From DATEKX01 sp963726785 (lineage in GTDB: Bacteria; Acidobacteriota; Blastocatellia; UBA7656), in contig CAVSDJ010000009.1 of the NCBI GenBank assembly GCA_963726785.1, forward strand, positions 310,001 to 374,000: a stretch of 64,000 nucleotides of DNA, written 5' to 3'. This document shows positions 10,241 through 21,413 of this stretch, one piece after another; position 1 is the first letter of the stretch; each line of letters opens with the position of its first letter. The position numbers and the translations under genes were made by a program. The notes beneath the pieces were generated by a model. That model did not search any database. It saw only the letters and a list, made by a program, of their open reading frames with translations, and was not told the origin of the DNA.

Positions 10241-10322
10241 ATACAGAGTGGCTTTCTCGAAAAAGGTTACAAACTATTTTTTCATTCCGGCTTTGTAACC
10301 TATCCCCTCTTAAAAACTCTAT
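10241..10322. promoter_or_regulatory. Divergent promoter pair, probably ECF-sigma dependent
   Basis: TTTGTAACC at 10292-10300 reads toward the DoxX-like gene; its inverse GGTTACAAA at 10265-10273 reads toward the sigma gene. In each direction exactly 15 bases separate AACC from ACTCT (10316-10320 on plus; complement of 10245-10249 on minus), followed by a TAT. The two thus look like matching -35/-10 sets, and the ribosome binding site lies a short way downstream of each. The half-sites also form a 10-bp inverted repeat. Motif and spacing are seen directly; use by the adjacent sigma factor is inferred. Confidence 0.7.
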
Positions 10323-10343
10323 TAGTGTAGGAGGAAAAAAGCC

Positions 10344-10775
10344 ATGTCAATTATGGATAACAAGCTAAATTCCGCGTGGTGGGCGCTCAGAATAAGTTTC
10401 GGCGTCGTGCCTTTCCTGGCCGGTCTGGACAAATTCTTCAACCTTCTGACTAACTGGCCGATGTATCTCAATCCCTCGATTGCGCGTCTGCTGCCTGTCA
10501 GCGGAGCGACATTCATGCACATAGTGGGAGTAATAGAAATGATCGTAGGGCTGGCGATTTTGACGCGCTGGACGCGCCTCGGCAGTTACGTCGCGATGAT
10601 CTGGCTTACCTTGATAGCCCTCACTCTCGTTTCGGGCGGAATGTTCTTAGACGTTGCGGTGCGCGACCTTGAGATGGCAATCGCAGCTTATACGCTCGCG
10701 CGACTTACAGAAGTGAGGGAATCGGTCACCGAGCCACAACCGAGGCATGCGCCTCAAGGCGTGCTGGCGCGCTAG
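10344..10775 (+). CDS. DoxX-like membrane protein
   Basis: 143 residues with four hydrophobic segments, beginning in ISFGVVPFLAGLDKFF, typical of small DoxX-family proteins. AGGAGG lies eight bases before ATG 10344. The family has been linked to redox or quinone-related functions, but no specific activity can be read here. It is divergent from the ECF sigma gene and probably controlled by it through the shared motif. The hydrophilic tail after residue 125 is probably cytoplasmic. Confidence 0.8.
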   Translation: MSIMDNKLNSAWWALRISFGVVPFLAGLDKFFNLLTNWPMYLNPSIARLLPVSGATFMHIVGVIEMIVGLAILTRWTRLGSYVAMIWLTLIALTLVSGGMFLDVAVRDLEMAIAAYTLARLTEVRESVTEPQPRHAPQGVLAR

Positions 10776-11070
10776 CCTAGCTGAATCAAATCTCAGCTCG
10801 GTTAGCTCCAATGCCGCGTAGCGGCTTGTTGAATTTAGCCGTGTACTTTAGTGCACGAGATAGCAATAAGTGATTCATATGCGTCGCGTGAGCGACGGTT
10901 GAATTGCACGATTAAATTCAATCGTCGCTCACGCGACGAAAGGCCGATGGATAATGCGCGGTTCCCGGCCTTGAAAGACCGGGCTAAATTCATATGCCGC
11001 TACGCGGCTAATTTTGCACACGCTTCGGCTTAATTAAACTAAATAATATCAGCCGGAAAGAAGAGGAGTT
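10776..11070. repeat. Nested palindromic repeat region
   Basis: 295 bp without a gene. Arms 10882-10904 and 10916-10938 (CGTCGCGTGAGCGAC and its inverse) form a 23-bp stem with one mismatch. An outer inverted pair has GCCGCGTAGCGGC near 10813-10825 and its inverse near 10995-11007, each next to a GAATTTA-like word. A smaller CCCGG/CCGGG stem lies near 10965-10983. This looks like a dispersed intergenic repeat built of nested hairpins. A strong ribosome binding site for the next gene ends the region. Confidence 0.75.
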
Positions 11071-12411
11071 ATGTCCATCAAAAAAGGTCTGTCTCTAGCC
11101 GTGACTCTTTTGGCGCTCATCGCAATAGCCCTGGTGCTTGTCAACGGAACGCGTGCGCAGGATGGTTCTAAAAAAATAAAAGCGTTCGACGATCAGATCA
11201 GTGACAATGCGGAGCGGATGATAGAAGAAGGCCGCGACATCTTCCGCAACGACACGTTTGGCGACGAAGAGTTCTGGGGTGACCTGCTTCGGCTTCACAC
11301 TGCGATAAACGGCGCGCAACTGGGAGGCGTAGGCCCCGGCGTCAGCCCCAAAACGGCACTCGGTGTCGGTCTGAAAGTTGATTCCGATGCGCTGCCCAAA
11401 TCGCTTACGAAACAGTTGAAGAAAGGTAAGGTCAATCTCGATGACCCGGCGACGACACTTGCTTTACTCAAACTCGATGCGGTCGTCGGCGTCAAAGGAT
11501 TCTTTAATCAGGATGGCAGCCTGCGGTCAATGGGAATATCTTGCGCGATCTGTCACTCGACGGTAGATGATTCGTTCGCGCCGGGTATCGGCAAGAGACT
11601 GGACGGCTGGGCTAACCGAGACCTGAACGTAGGCGCAATAGTCGGGCTTGCCCCAAACCTGAAGCCCGTGGCTGATCTCTTAGGCGTTGACGAAGCGACG
11701 GTGCGCGTCGTTTTGCAAAGCTGGGGGCCGGGAAAATTCGACGCGGAATTGTTCCTCGACGGCAAAGCCTTCAGGCCCGATGGGAAATCAGCCGCAACGC
11801 TGATACCGCCCGCGTTCGGGCTTGCAGGCATGAACCTTCATACATGGACAGGGTGGGGAGGGGTGGCACACTGGAATGCTTTTGTCGCCAATCTGGAGAT
11901 GCACGGGAAAGGCACATTCTACGATCCGAGATTGAATGACAGTCAGAAATTTCCAATCGCCGCTAAGAATGGATTCGGAAATGTCAGATCCACGCCGGAC
12001 TTGATCACATCAAAGCTCGCGGCGCTTCATTTCTATCAGCTATCGATTCCTGCGCCTGCTGCCTCGAAAGGCAGCTTTGATAAAGACGCGGCGGCTCGCG
12101 GGCAGGCGATCTTTGCCGGTAAAGCGCAATGCGCTGTGTGTCACGTTCCGCCGCTGTTTACAGAGCCGGGCTGGAATATGCATAAAGCTTCGGAGATCGG
12201 TATTGATGATTTCCAGGCGAAACGCTCGCCCGATGAAGCGTATCGCACAGCGCCGCTCAAAGGGCTTTGGAGTCATCAGAAGGGCGGGTTTTATCACGAC
12301 GGGCGCTTCGCGTCTCTGCGAGATGTTGTTGACCATTACGATAAGTTCTTCAAACTGTCGCTCGCCGAACAGGAGAAGACCGACCTGATCGAATATCTGA
12401 AATCGCTTTAG
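11071..12411 (+). CDS. Di-haem cytochrome c peroxidase-like (MauG/CcpA family) protein
   Basis: 446 residues, exported: an N-terminal hydrophobic signal ends near VNGTRAQD. Two c-type haem sites are present, CAICH (Cys 157) and CAVCH (Cys 354), the arrangement of bacterial di-haem peroxidases and their relatives, which reduce peroxide or oxidise other substrates in the periplasm. The late segment FYHDGRFASLRDVVDHYDKF is typical of these proteins. GAGGAG lies seven bases before the start. It is upstream of the Crp and multicopper-oxidase genes, so a role in periplasmic redox chemistry is likely; the real substrate is not readable. Confidence 0.85.
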   Translation: MSIKKGLSLAVTLLALIAIALVLVNGTRAQDGSKKIKAFDDQISDNAERMIEEGRDIFRNDTFGDEEFWGDLLRLHTAINGAQLGGVGPGVSPKTALGVGLKVDSDALPKSLTKQLKKGKVNLDDPATTLALLKLDAVVGVKGFFNQDGSLRSMGISCAICHSTVDDSFAPGIGKRLDGWANRDLNVGAIVGLAPNLKPVADLLGVDEATVRVVLQSWGPGKFDAELFLDGKAFRPDGKSAATLIPPAFGLAGMNLHTWTGWGGVAHWNAFVANLEMHGKGTFYDPRLNDSQKFPIAAKNGFGNVRSTPDLITSKLAALHFYQLSIPAPAASKGSFDKDAAARGQAIFAGKAQCAVCHVPPLFTEPGWNMHKASEIGIDDFQAKRSPDEAYRTAPLKGLWSHQKGGFYHDGRFASLRDVVDHYDKFFKLSLAEQEKTDLIEYLKSL

Positions 12412-12433
12412 CCGGATTATAAGCATTGAGAAA

Positions 12434-12525
12434 GTTCACCGCAGAGACGCAGAGAGCGCAGAGATTTCGCAGAGAATTGATAACCTCTGCGCCGCCTCTG
12501 CGCTCTCTGCGTCTCTGCGGTGAAC
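12434..12525. repeat. Palindromic CCGCAGAGACGCAGAG element (E1)
   Basis: Perfect 30-base arms at 12434-12463 and 12496-12525, with an AT-richer centre. The same family occurs at 18714-18798, 21289-21410 and 27023-27162. It lies just after the cytochrome gene and before the GTP cyclohydrolase gene. Confidence 0.9.
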
Positions 12526-12556
12526 TTGTGACAACACGGAGACAGCATAAAATAAA

Positions 12557-13205
12557 ATGCAGAACATAACCCAACTGTCTGAAACGCAATTTCGAGAACC
12601 CGCGAGCCTGAACACTGTTCAGCGAGTTGCCGAAGCGAAGTTGCCAACTGAATTCGGCGACTTCAAAATCATCGGCTATCAGTCATTGACCTCAAACGAA
12701 GAGTTCATCGCACTGGTCAAAGATGTTCCGCGCCTCAATCGCGCAAGCCTCGTCCGCATTCACTCGCAGTGTATGACGGGCGATGTGTTTGGCTCGATCA
12801 GGTGCGATTGCGGCGAGCAACTTCATGAGGCCATGCGGCTTATAGCAGCCGAAGGCCACGGCGCAATCATTTATCAACAGCAGGAAGGGCGCGGCATAGG
12901 AATTATCAACAAGATTCGCGCTTACCGATTGCAGGATGAAGGCTCAGACACGGTTGAAGCAAACGAGATGCTGGGCCTTGATGTTGATAGTCGGCGTTAC
13001 GAGCAGTGCGCAGAAATATTTCATGATCTTGGTCTATGGAGAGTGCGTCTGACTGTCGAACAATCCGGCCAAGATTCGCGCGCTCGAACAATGCGGCATT
13101 GAAATCGTCGAACGCGTTTCGCTGGAAGTCAAACCGGCTGAGGCCGCGATGCGCTACCTTCGCACCAAGAAAGAGAAGATGGGACATCTCATCAACATAA
13201 CTTGA
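12557..13205 (+). pseudogene. ribA: GTP cyclohydrolase II, one frameshift
   Basis: Cytosolic enzyme that opens the GTP ring as the first step of riboflavin synthesis. Zinc ligands are Cys 72, 83 and 85 in CMTGDVFGSIRCDCG; YQQQEGRGIGIINKIRAY and DTVEANEMLGL are family hallmarks. The frame is intact to about 13057; a single extra base there diverts it to a stop at 13102. Skipping that base gives SNNPAKIRALEQCGIEIVERV and a normal ending at 13205, about 215 residues in total. There is no DHBP synthase domain. An essential gene broken by one base makes a sequence error quite possible. Confidence 0.9.
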
Positions 13206-13269
13206 AAAATTGTGCGGGCTGCATCGGCTGATGTATTTGACCTGCGGCTCGAAAACGGAGCTAAAGCTT

Positions 13270-14109
13270 ATGACAGTCGCAACCTCCCCGGCGGCCTCAT
13301 TCGCCACACCTCGCAGCAGCGATGCTTATCGCTACGAGCGCGAAAGCGGCGACCTCAATCACCAGACCAACTCTCAACGTGTACAACTCTTTTTCGGACT
13401 CAGTCAGGATGAAATAAGTCGCATCACAACCTATGCCCGCAGCCTGTGCAAAGACCGGGGCGAATTCATCTACATGCCCGGAGAGCACGCCGATTTCATC
13501 TACTTTCTGAGACAAGGCAGAGTCAAACTATCTGTGCTGTCTGAATCAGGCAAAGAGATCGCCATTGACATCATAGGGCCGGGCGAAATCTTCGGCGAGT
13601 TCGCGCTTGTAGATGAATTGCTACGAACCAACATGACGCAGGCGCTCGACAACGTGACGATGTGGGTCTTTAATAAGCGCGACTTCGCGCACCTTCTTGC
13701 GCAGCCGAAACTGTCTATGAATTACATTCGCTTGGTTGGTGATCGCCGCCGGAGGATGGAGAAGAAGCTTTCCGACATAATGTCGAAAGATGTCTCGACG
13801 CGAGTCTGCGAATTGTTACACGAACTCTCATTAGGGTCTTCGGAAATTGACACATCGTCTCGCGGATGCCTGGTGCCGCTCACTCATTACGACGTTGCCA
13901 GCTTGATCGGCGCTTCGCGTCAGACCACAACATCCTCCCTCAACGAATTGGAGCGCAGCGGGGTCATCGAACTCGGGCGCGGCTGGATTCGCGTCAAGCG
14001 ATTGAAATCTCTCCAGGTCTGCGCGGGTTTGATACTAGCCGCCAGCCTGCAAATTTTTTCCTGCTTCTGTCATCTAGCTGACATACCTTCAGTAAGTTTT
14101 CTGACATAG
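13270..14109 (+). CDS. Crp/Fnr-family transcription regulator
   Basis: About 279 residues from ATG 13270, which has GGAG nine bases upstream; an ORF start at 13210 lies inside the ribA tail. The cyclic-nucleotide-binding fold is seen in RGEFIYMPGEHADFIYFL and IIGPGEIFGEFALVDE, then a long dimer helix, then a winged helix-turn-helix YDVASLIGASRQTTTSSLNELE. There is no Fnr-type four-cysteine cluster. The last 30 residues, after RVKRLKSLQ, are hydrophobic and unlike the family, so a late frameshift is possible. It may control the copper/redox genes that follow on the same strand. Confidence 0.88.
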   Translation: MTVATSPAASFATPRSSDAYRYERESGDLNHQTNSQRVQLFFGLSQDEISRITTYARSLCKDRGEFIYMPGEHADFIYFLRQGRVKLSVLSESGKEIAIDIIGPGEIFGEFALVDELLRTNMTQALDNVTMWVFNKRDFAHLLAQPKLSMNYIRLVGDRRRRMEKKLSDIMSKDVSTRVCELLHELSLGSSEIDTSSRGCLVPLTHYDVASLIGASRQTTTSSLNELERSGVIELGRGWIRVKRLKSLQVCAGLILAASLQIFSCFCHLADIPSVSFLT

Positions 14110-14266
14110 TCCTCCCTGCATTCACAGCAGAACGTCAGCAGTAAAAATTTTCGACCCGAAAGTCGTCTGAAGTAATCGTGTATTCGCGAGCGAGAACCGG
14201 ATTTCAGATCGACGAATCGGGTAATGAATAAACCGACAACCTGACACCTTAAAGGAGAACCGAGAT

Positions 14267-15160
14267 ATGAAAACGAGAACCACGATTGCACAACGCGCAT
14301 TCCGGCTCACATCATTTGCGCTGGTCGCGCTGTTGGGCCTGTCCTTCAACATAGCAAGTCTTGCGAGCGGGGGGAACGACCTCGGCACATCGCCGTTCGA
14401 CTTCACCGATGCGGCCTATCGCCAGCACGGCGTTGTGCCTGAAAACATCGTGCTGCGCGTCGGCGACGCTAGCCGCACAGGCGACTTTGTGATTGATAAC
14501 TCAAACACCGATTCAAACCGCAGGAACATCCGCGCCATCGAATCCACTCCCGGCACTACAGGGACGAGCGGGCTGACTTATGCCAACATCTTCGGCGTAC
14601 TCAATTCGGCGGGCTTCGAGCGCAACGCAGCCGGTCAACTGACTGCGCGCGGCGAAGAGGCTTTCGATACGGCAGAGCGCTTCCGCGTCTTCATTTTCCC
14701 CAAAGCGTCGAACGGCTCAATTCTCGACCCGTTCCTTCCTAACAAGCGGCAGGACAACGTCTTTGACACGCGCGACGGTTATTTCAGCAATAACCCGCTC
14801 GGTTTGTGGGTCGCCGTCTGGGTAGTTTATCTGCCGAAGGCTTCTACGCCTGCGGGCCGCAAAGAACTCGACCCCATCGCCGCAACCAACGGGCGCGATC
14901 TGGATGGCACACCCATCCTCACCAGCCCCTCGCAGCTTGATAACCTGGCGGCCAAAGGGCTGATTGAATTCCGCACTCGTCCGGTAAACGACCCCCTCTT
15001 CCGCTGGGTAATCTGCCCGATTCCCGATGACCCGCGCGACGGCTTCATCAGACCCGATGCTTTTATTCGAGATGTGCGACGCGCAGATGGCACGCCTGTT
15101 TTTCCAGCGCTGGGCAACAACTTTGTTTGCCTCAAGCAGACGGGCGACTACTGCGACTAA
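14267..15160 (+). CDS. Secreted protein of unknown function upstream of multicopper oxidase
   Basis: 297 residues with a signal peptide (TSFALVALLGLSFNIASLAS). I do not recognise the family. It is rich in Asp, Asn and Pro, with segments such as HGVVPENIVLRVGDASRTGD and ERFRVFIFPKAS; two of its three cysteines lie in the last 15 residues (CLKQTGDYC) and could form a disulfide. AAAGGAGA precedes the start. The stop is 71 bases before the start of the Tat-exported multicopper oxidase on the same strand, suggesting co-expression and perhaps a role as partner or scaffold of the oxidase. Confidence 0.7.
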   Translation: MKTRTTIAQRAFRLTSFALVALLGLSFNIASLASGGNDLGTSPFDFTDAAYRQHGVVPENIVLRVGDASRTGDFVIDNSNTDSNRRNIRAIESTPGTTGTSGLTYANIFGVLNSAGFERNAAGQLTARGEEAFDTAERFRVFIFPKASNGSILDPFLPNKRQDNVFDTRDGYFSNNPLGLWVAVWVVYLPKASTPAGRKELDPIAATNGRDLDGTPILTSPSQLDNLAAKGLIEFRTRPVNDPLFRWVICPIPDDPRDGFIRPDAFIRDVRRADGTPVFPALGNNFVCLKQTGDYCD

Positions 15161-15231
15161 ATGCGCGCCAGTAAGTTTCAGGCTCTGAATTTTCAATCAA
15201 CCAGGAATTATCTCAGCAAGGAGAACACGCT

Positions 15232-17071
15232 ATGGCGAACATCTCGAAGATTGACAAAAAGGCAGAGAAGGAAAAGCAGCAGGCCACCAGTGAAAGGCGC
15301 GAGATCATCAAAGGCAGGTTTGAGCCGCCGCGACATGATCAAGCTGGGCCTGTTGACCAGCGCCGGTCTCTTCATCCCGAAGAGAGGTTTGAGCGCTCGC
15401 GCTCTCAATAGCGCAGGCGCTCTCGCGAGCAGCGGCGGGAACCCGTCCAGCCCGCCAACACCGCCTTTCGTCCAGCCGTTCACACGTATGACGGTCAAGC
15501 AGCCGGTCGCGACGCTCAATCCCGCGCCGACCGTTATGCCCAATGTCGGCGCTGGCGAAGGCCGCACCATCGCACATCAGGCTTACAACCAATTCGCGCC
15601 AGTCAAGCTCTATGAAGTCGAGCAACGGCTGACGAACATCATCACACACCCTAACCTGCCAGTTCAGCCGCTTTGGGGATTTGATGGGATAGTGCCGGGT
15701 CCGCTCTATGTCGAGCGGTACGGCCAACCTGTCCTTGTCCGCAACCGCAACAGCCTTCCGACCAACAACGGCGGCTTTGGTAAGAATGTAGTCACGACAC
15801 ATCTGCATAACGGCCACACTCCGTCAGAATCAGACGGTAATCCGTGCAACAATTTCGGGCCGGGGAAATTCTATGACCAGCACTACCCGAATGTTTTGGC
15901 CGGGGTGCTCTCGACTCACATAAACACGGGCGGCGACATCCAGGAAGCGATGAGCACGCTCTGGTATCACGACCACATGCACGATTTCACGTCGCAGAAC
16001 GTTTATAAGGGGCTGGCCGGAATGTACCTTCTCTTCAACGATTTTGACACGGGCGACGAGACCACGGGATTTCATCTGCCCTCTTTCGGCGACGGCGCAA
16101 GCGATGACAGCAATTTCGACATCCCGATGTTGTTCAGCGATCATCTTTACGATTCTGAAACGGGCATTCTTGCCTTCGACACATTCAACTTCGACGGCGT
16201 GTTGGGCGACCGCTTTCTGGTCAACGGCAAGGTGCAGCCCGTCCTGCACGTCCACCCTCGGCGCTATCGCTTTCGCTGGCTCGACGCCGGGCCATCGCGC
16301 TTCTATCAGTTGTTTTTCACCGACAAGAACAGCCTGAATCAGCGCAGCAGGTTCCACCAGATTTCGACCGACGGTAATCTGCTGGAACGGCCAGTCGAGG
16401 TCGAGAGCATACGACTCGGAGTCGCCGAGCGCGCGGATCTGGTAATAGATTTCTCGCAATACGCTGGCAAGACGCTCTACATCGAGAACCGGCTGGAGCA
16501 ACAGGATGGGCGCGGCCCCACGGGCAAAGTGCTGCCTGCGGGTCAGGGGAATCTGATCCTCAAGATTGTTGTAGACCTGCCGCCCATCGCAGACAACAGC
16601 GCAGACCCTGCCACTATCACTCATTTCTACGGCCTGCCGAGCAAGACGGCTGCGCCGCGCATCACGCGGACATTCAACTTCGATAGGTCGAATGGGAACT
16701 GGACGATCAATGGGCGCTCGATGGACCCTGAGTGTCAGGAGGTGCGCCTTCGAGTACAGAAGAATTCAGTCGAGCACTGGGTCGTCAATAACAGTTCCGG
16801 CGGATGGCAGCACCCCGCGCACATTCATTTCGAGGAGTTCCAGTTCCTCTCGATTAACGGCTCGCCGCCAGCTTCGAGCGGCCTCGTCCAAAACGGGCGC
16901 AAGGATGTCATTCGGCTCGAACATAACATGCAGACCAAGACGTTCTTCCGCTTCCGCGATTTTGAAGGCAGGTATCCGTTCCACTGCCACAACGTCGTGC
17001 ACGAGGATCACGCGATGATGCTCATCTGGGAAATCGTCCCCGGCGATGGGGACAACAAAACGAACCCATAG
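15232..17071 (+). CDS. Tat-exported multicopper oxidase (CotA/bilirubin-oxidase type), probable N-terminal frameshift
   Basis: Copper oxidase acting outside the cytoplasm. All four copper-ligand blocks are present: HLHNGH, WYHDHMH, HPAHIH and HCHNVVHEDHAMM, the last with the axial Met of the type 1 site. The Tat signal SRRDMIKLGLLTSAGLF precedes the mature part. The main frame is open from 15161, but the best ribosome binding site, AAGGAGA, serves ATG 15232, which begins MANISKIDKKAEKEKQQ in another frame. One extra T near 15319 would join the two. It is followed 27 bases later by a SCO copper chaperone gene, a sensible partner. Confidence 0.9.
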
Positions 17072-17098
17072 CGAGCGCGAGAAAGGAGATGCCGAATC

Positions 17099-17767
17099 AT
17101 GAAAAGCAAGTATAAGAGACCACTCATCGGATTGATCGGGGTTGCCTTGCTCCTGGGGGTTGCCTCTCTTCCGAGCAGTCCTGTTGTGCGCGCATCCGAC
17201 GAGAAGACTAAGCGCGTCAAGACACCGCGCGAAAGGCTGGCCGAGCGCAGCTTTCCGAATGTCACGCTGACTACGCACGAAGGCAAGAAGGTCAGATTCT
17301 ATGACGACCTGATCAAAGACAAGATCATCCTCATCAATTTCATGTACGTGAAATGCGATGGCATCTGCCCCGGCACAACGGCGAACCTGCTGAATGTGCA
17401 AAAGATGCTTGGCGACAGGGTTGGGCGTGACATCTTCATGTATTCAATCACGCTCAAGCCGGAAGAGGATACGCCCAAAGTGCTTAACCGCTATGCCAAA
17501 GCGTACAAGACAAAACCCGGCTGGCTGTTTTTGACCGGCGATCCGAAAGATGTCGAACTGCTGCGGCAGAGCCTGGGGTTCATTGACCGCGACCCTGCGC
17601 GCGACGCCAACAAATCGAATCACATCGGGATGCTGAGGTTCGGCAACGAGCCGATGACGCTGTGGGCAGGCTGCCCAAGTCTGCTCGGGCCTGGCAAAAT
17701 CGTGAAAGAGATCGGTCTGGTTGACTGGCCAAAGGCCGAAGAGACCAAAAGAGGAGGGGACAGATGA
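17099..17767 (+). CDS. SCO1/SenC-family copper chaperone
   Basis: 222 residues with an N-terminal membrane anchor or signal (LIGLIGVALLLGVASL). Thioredoxin-like fold with the copper site Cys 86-x3-Cys 90 in KCDGICPGT and His at about 175 in SNHIGMLRFG. Such proteins deliver copper to cupredoxin-type or oxidase sites; here the likely client is the multicopper oxidase just upstream. GAAAGGAG precedes ATG 17099. The gene overlaps the next start by four bases (ATGA), so the two are translationally coupled. Confidence 0.92.
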   Translation: MKSKYKRPLIGLIGVALLLGVASLPSSPVVRASDEKTKRVKTPRERLAERSFPNVTLTTHEGKKVRFYDDLIKDKIILINFMYVKCDGICPGTTANLLNVQKMLGDRVGRDIFMYSITLKPEEDTPKVLNRYAKAYKTKPGWLFLTGDPKDVELLRQSLGFIDRDPARDANKSNHIGMLRFGNEPMTLWAGCPSLLGPGKIVKEIGLVDWPKAEETKRGGDR

Positions 17768-18676
17768 GAAAGAATCTACTGACGATGCTGGTTGCGCTAT
17801 TATCGGCGGTCGTTGCGGCCACATCTGCGATGGCGCAGGAAACTCCCTTGGCGTCCAGATCAATCGCTGTCGGCCAGGGGCCGGAAGGCGTGACTTCTAA
17901 CGGCACACATATTTTTGTGGCTAACCAGTTCAGTAACACCGTCACTAAGCTGCGCGCGAGCGATGGCGCGTTGGCTGGCACATTCGCCGTAGGCCATTGC
18001 CCGGTCGCATTAGCCTTCGATGGCGCATACATCTGGGTGGCGAACTATCTCAGCAATAACGTCATGAAGCTTGATCCATCCACAGGTGCGCCGGTCGGCT
18101 ACATTCGCCGTCGGCGAGGGGCCGGGCGGGCTGCTTTGCGCGAACGACATGCGTCTGGGTGGCGAACCGCAACAGCAATACTGTAACAAAGCTCAGAGCT
18201 AACGACGGCTTAACACTTGGGACTTACGAAGTGGGTACTCGCCCTATGGGCATAGCGACGGACGGCGCATACATCTACGTCACAAACAACGAAAGCGATA
18301 CCGTGACAAAGCTGCGCGAATCGAATGGCGCGTTTGTCGCTACGTATAAGGTGGGCGACGGGCCGTTCGGCATCGCTTTTGACGGAGCTTACTTCTGGGT
18401 CGCCAACTTCGGCGATGGCAACGTGATGAAACTAGCTACTGACGGAACATTGATAGGCACGTACAGGGTTGGTGACGGCCCGCGTCTCGGCCATCCACAA
18501 AGACGGCGTCATCTATGTTGTCAACAACGGCGGCGACAGCGTGACGAAACTGCGTGCCAGCGACGGTATGAGTCTCGGTTCGATTCCCCGTAGGACGCAG
18601 TCCTATAGGCGTCGCCGCTGTCGGTTCCAACATCTGGGTGGCGAACTTCGGCAATAACACTGTCACTAAACAATAA
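17764..18676 (+). pseudogene. Secreted YVTN beta-propeller repeat protein, four frameshifts
   Basis: Signal peptide (LLTMLVALLSAVVAATSAMAQ) followed by about seven blade repeats such as HIFVANQFSNTVTKLRASDG and YIYVTNNESDTVTKLRESNG. The coding line changes frame near 18098, 18150, 18482 and 18587, each time by one inserted base; removing them gives a continuous propeller ending NNTVTKQ at 18676. Its start overlaps the SCO stop. Function is not readable; such propellers often accompany periplasmic redox enzymes. Four same-sense shifts in 900 bases look more like consensus error than ordinary decay. Confidence 0.85.
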
Positions 18677-18713
18677 ACTGGCTGAGCCTTTCAGTTCTCA
18701 AGTAAGATGTTGA

Positions 18714-18798
18714 TTCACCGCAGAGACGCAGAGAACACAGAGATTACGCGGAGAAAAACTCTGCGCCTCCTCTGCGTACTCTGCGTCTCTGCGGTGAA
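18714..18798. repeat. Palindromic CCGCAGAGACGCAGAG element (E2)
   Basis: Arms 18714-18742 and 18770-18798, 29 bases with two mismatches. It lies between the convergent ends of the propeller gene and ADOP copy 4 and could fold as a strong hairpin in either transcript. Confidence 0.88.
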
Positions 18799-18825
18799 CA
18801 GGTTTCCGAGATGTATTATTGAGTC

Positions 18826-21254
<2,429 letters not shown>

Positions 21255-21288
21255 GATTTGTTTCTCCTAAGATCAGATTAATGTAAAG

Positions 21289-21410
21289 ATTCAGCGCAGA
21301 GACGCAGAGAACTTAGAAGAAACGATGAATGCGGAATGATGAATGATGAATTTAGAGTTCATCATTCATCGTTCATAGTTCATCATTTTTTCTTCGTCTC
21401 TGCGGTGAAT
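21289..21410. repeat. Palindromic E-type element with inner GATGAATGATGAA arms (E3)
   Basis: Outer arms 21289-21304 and 21395-21410 match the CCGCAGAGACG family; inner words GATGAATGATGAA and TTCATCATTCATC form a second stem. It sits between the start of ADOP copy 4 and the stop of the molybdenum hydroxylase gene. Confidence 0.88.
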
Positions 21411-21413
21411 ATC

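Noticed and set aside
13210..13269. Upstream start of the Crp-type regulator at 13210
   Set aside because: It begins just behind the ribA stop in poorly conserved sequence without a ribosome binding site; ATG 13270 has GGAG at good distance.
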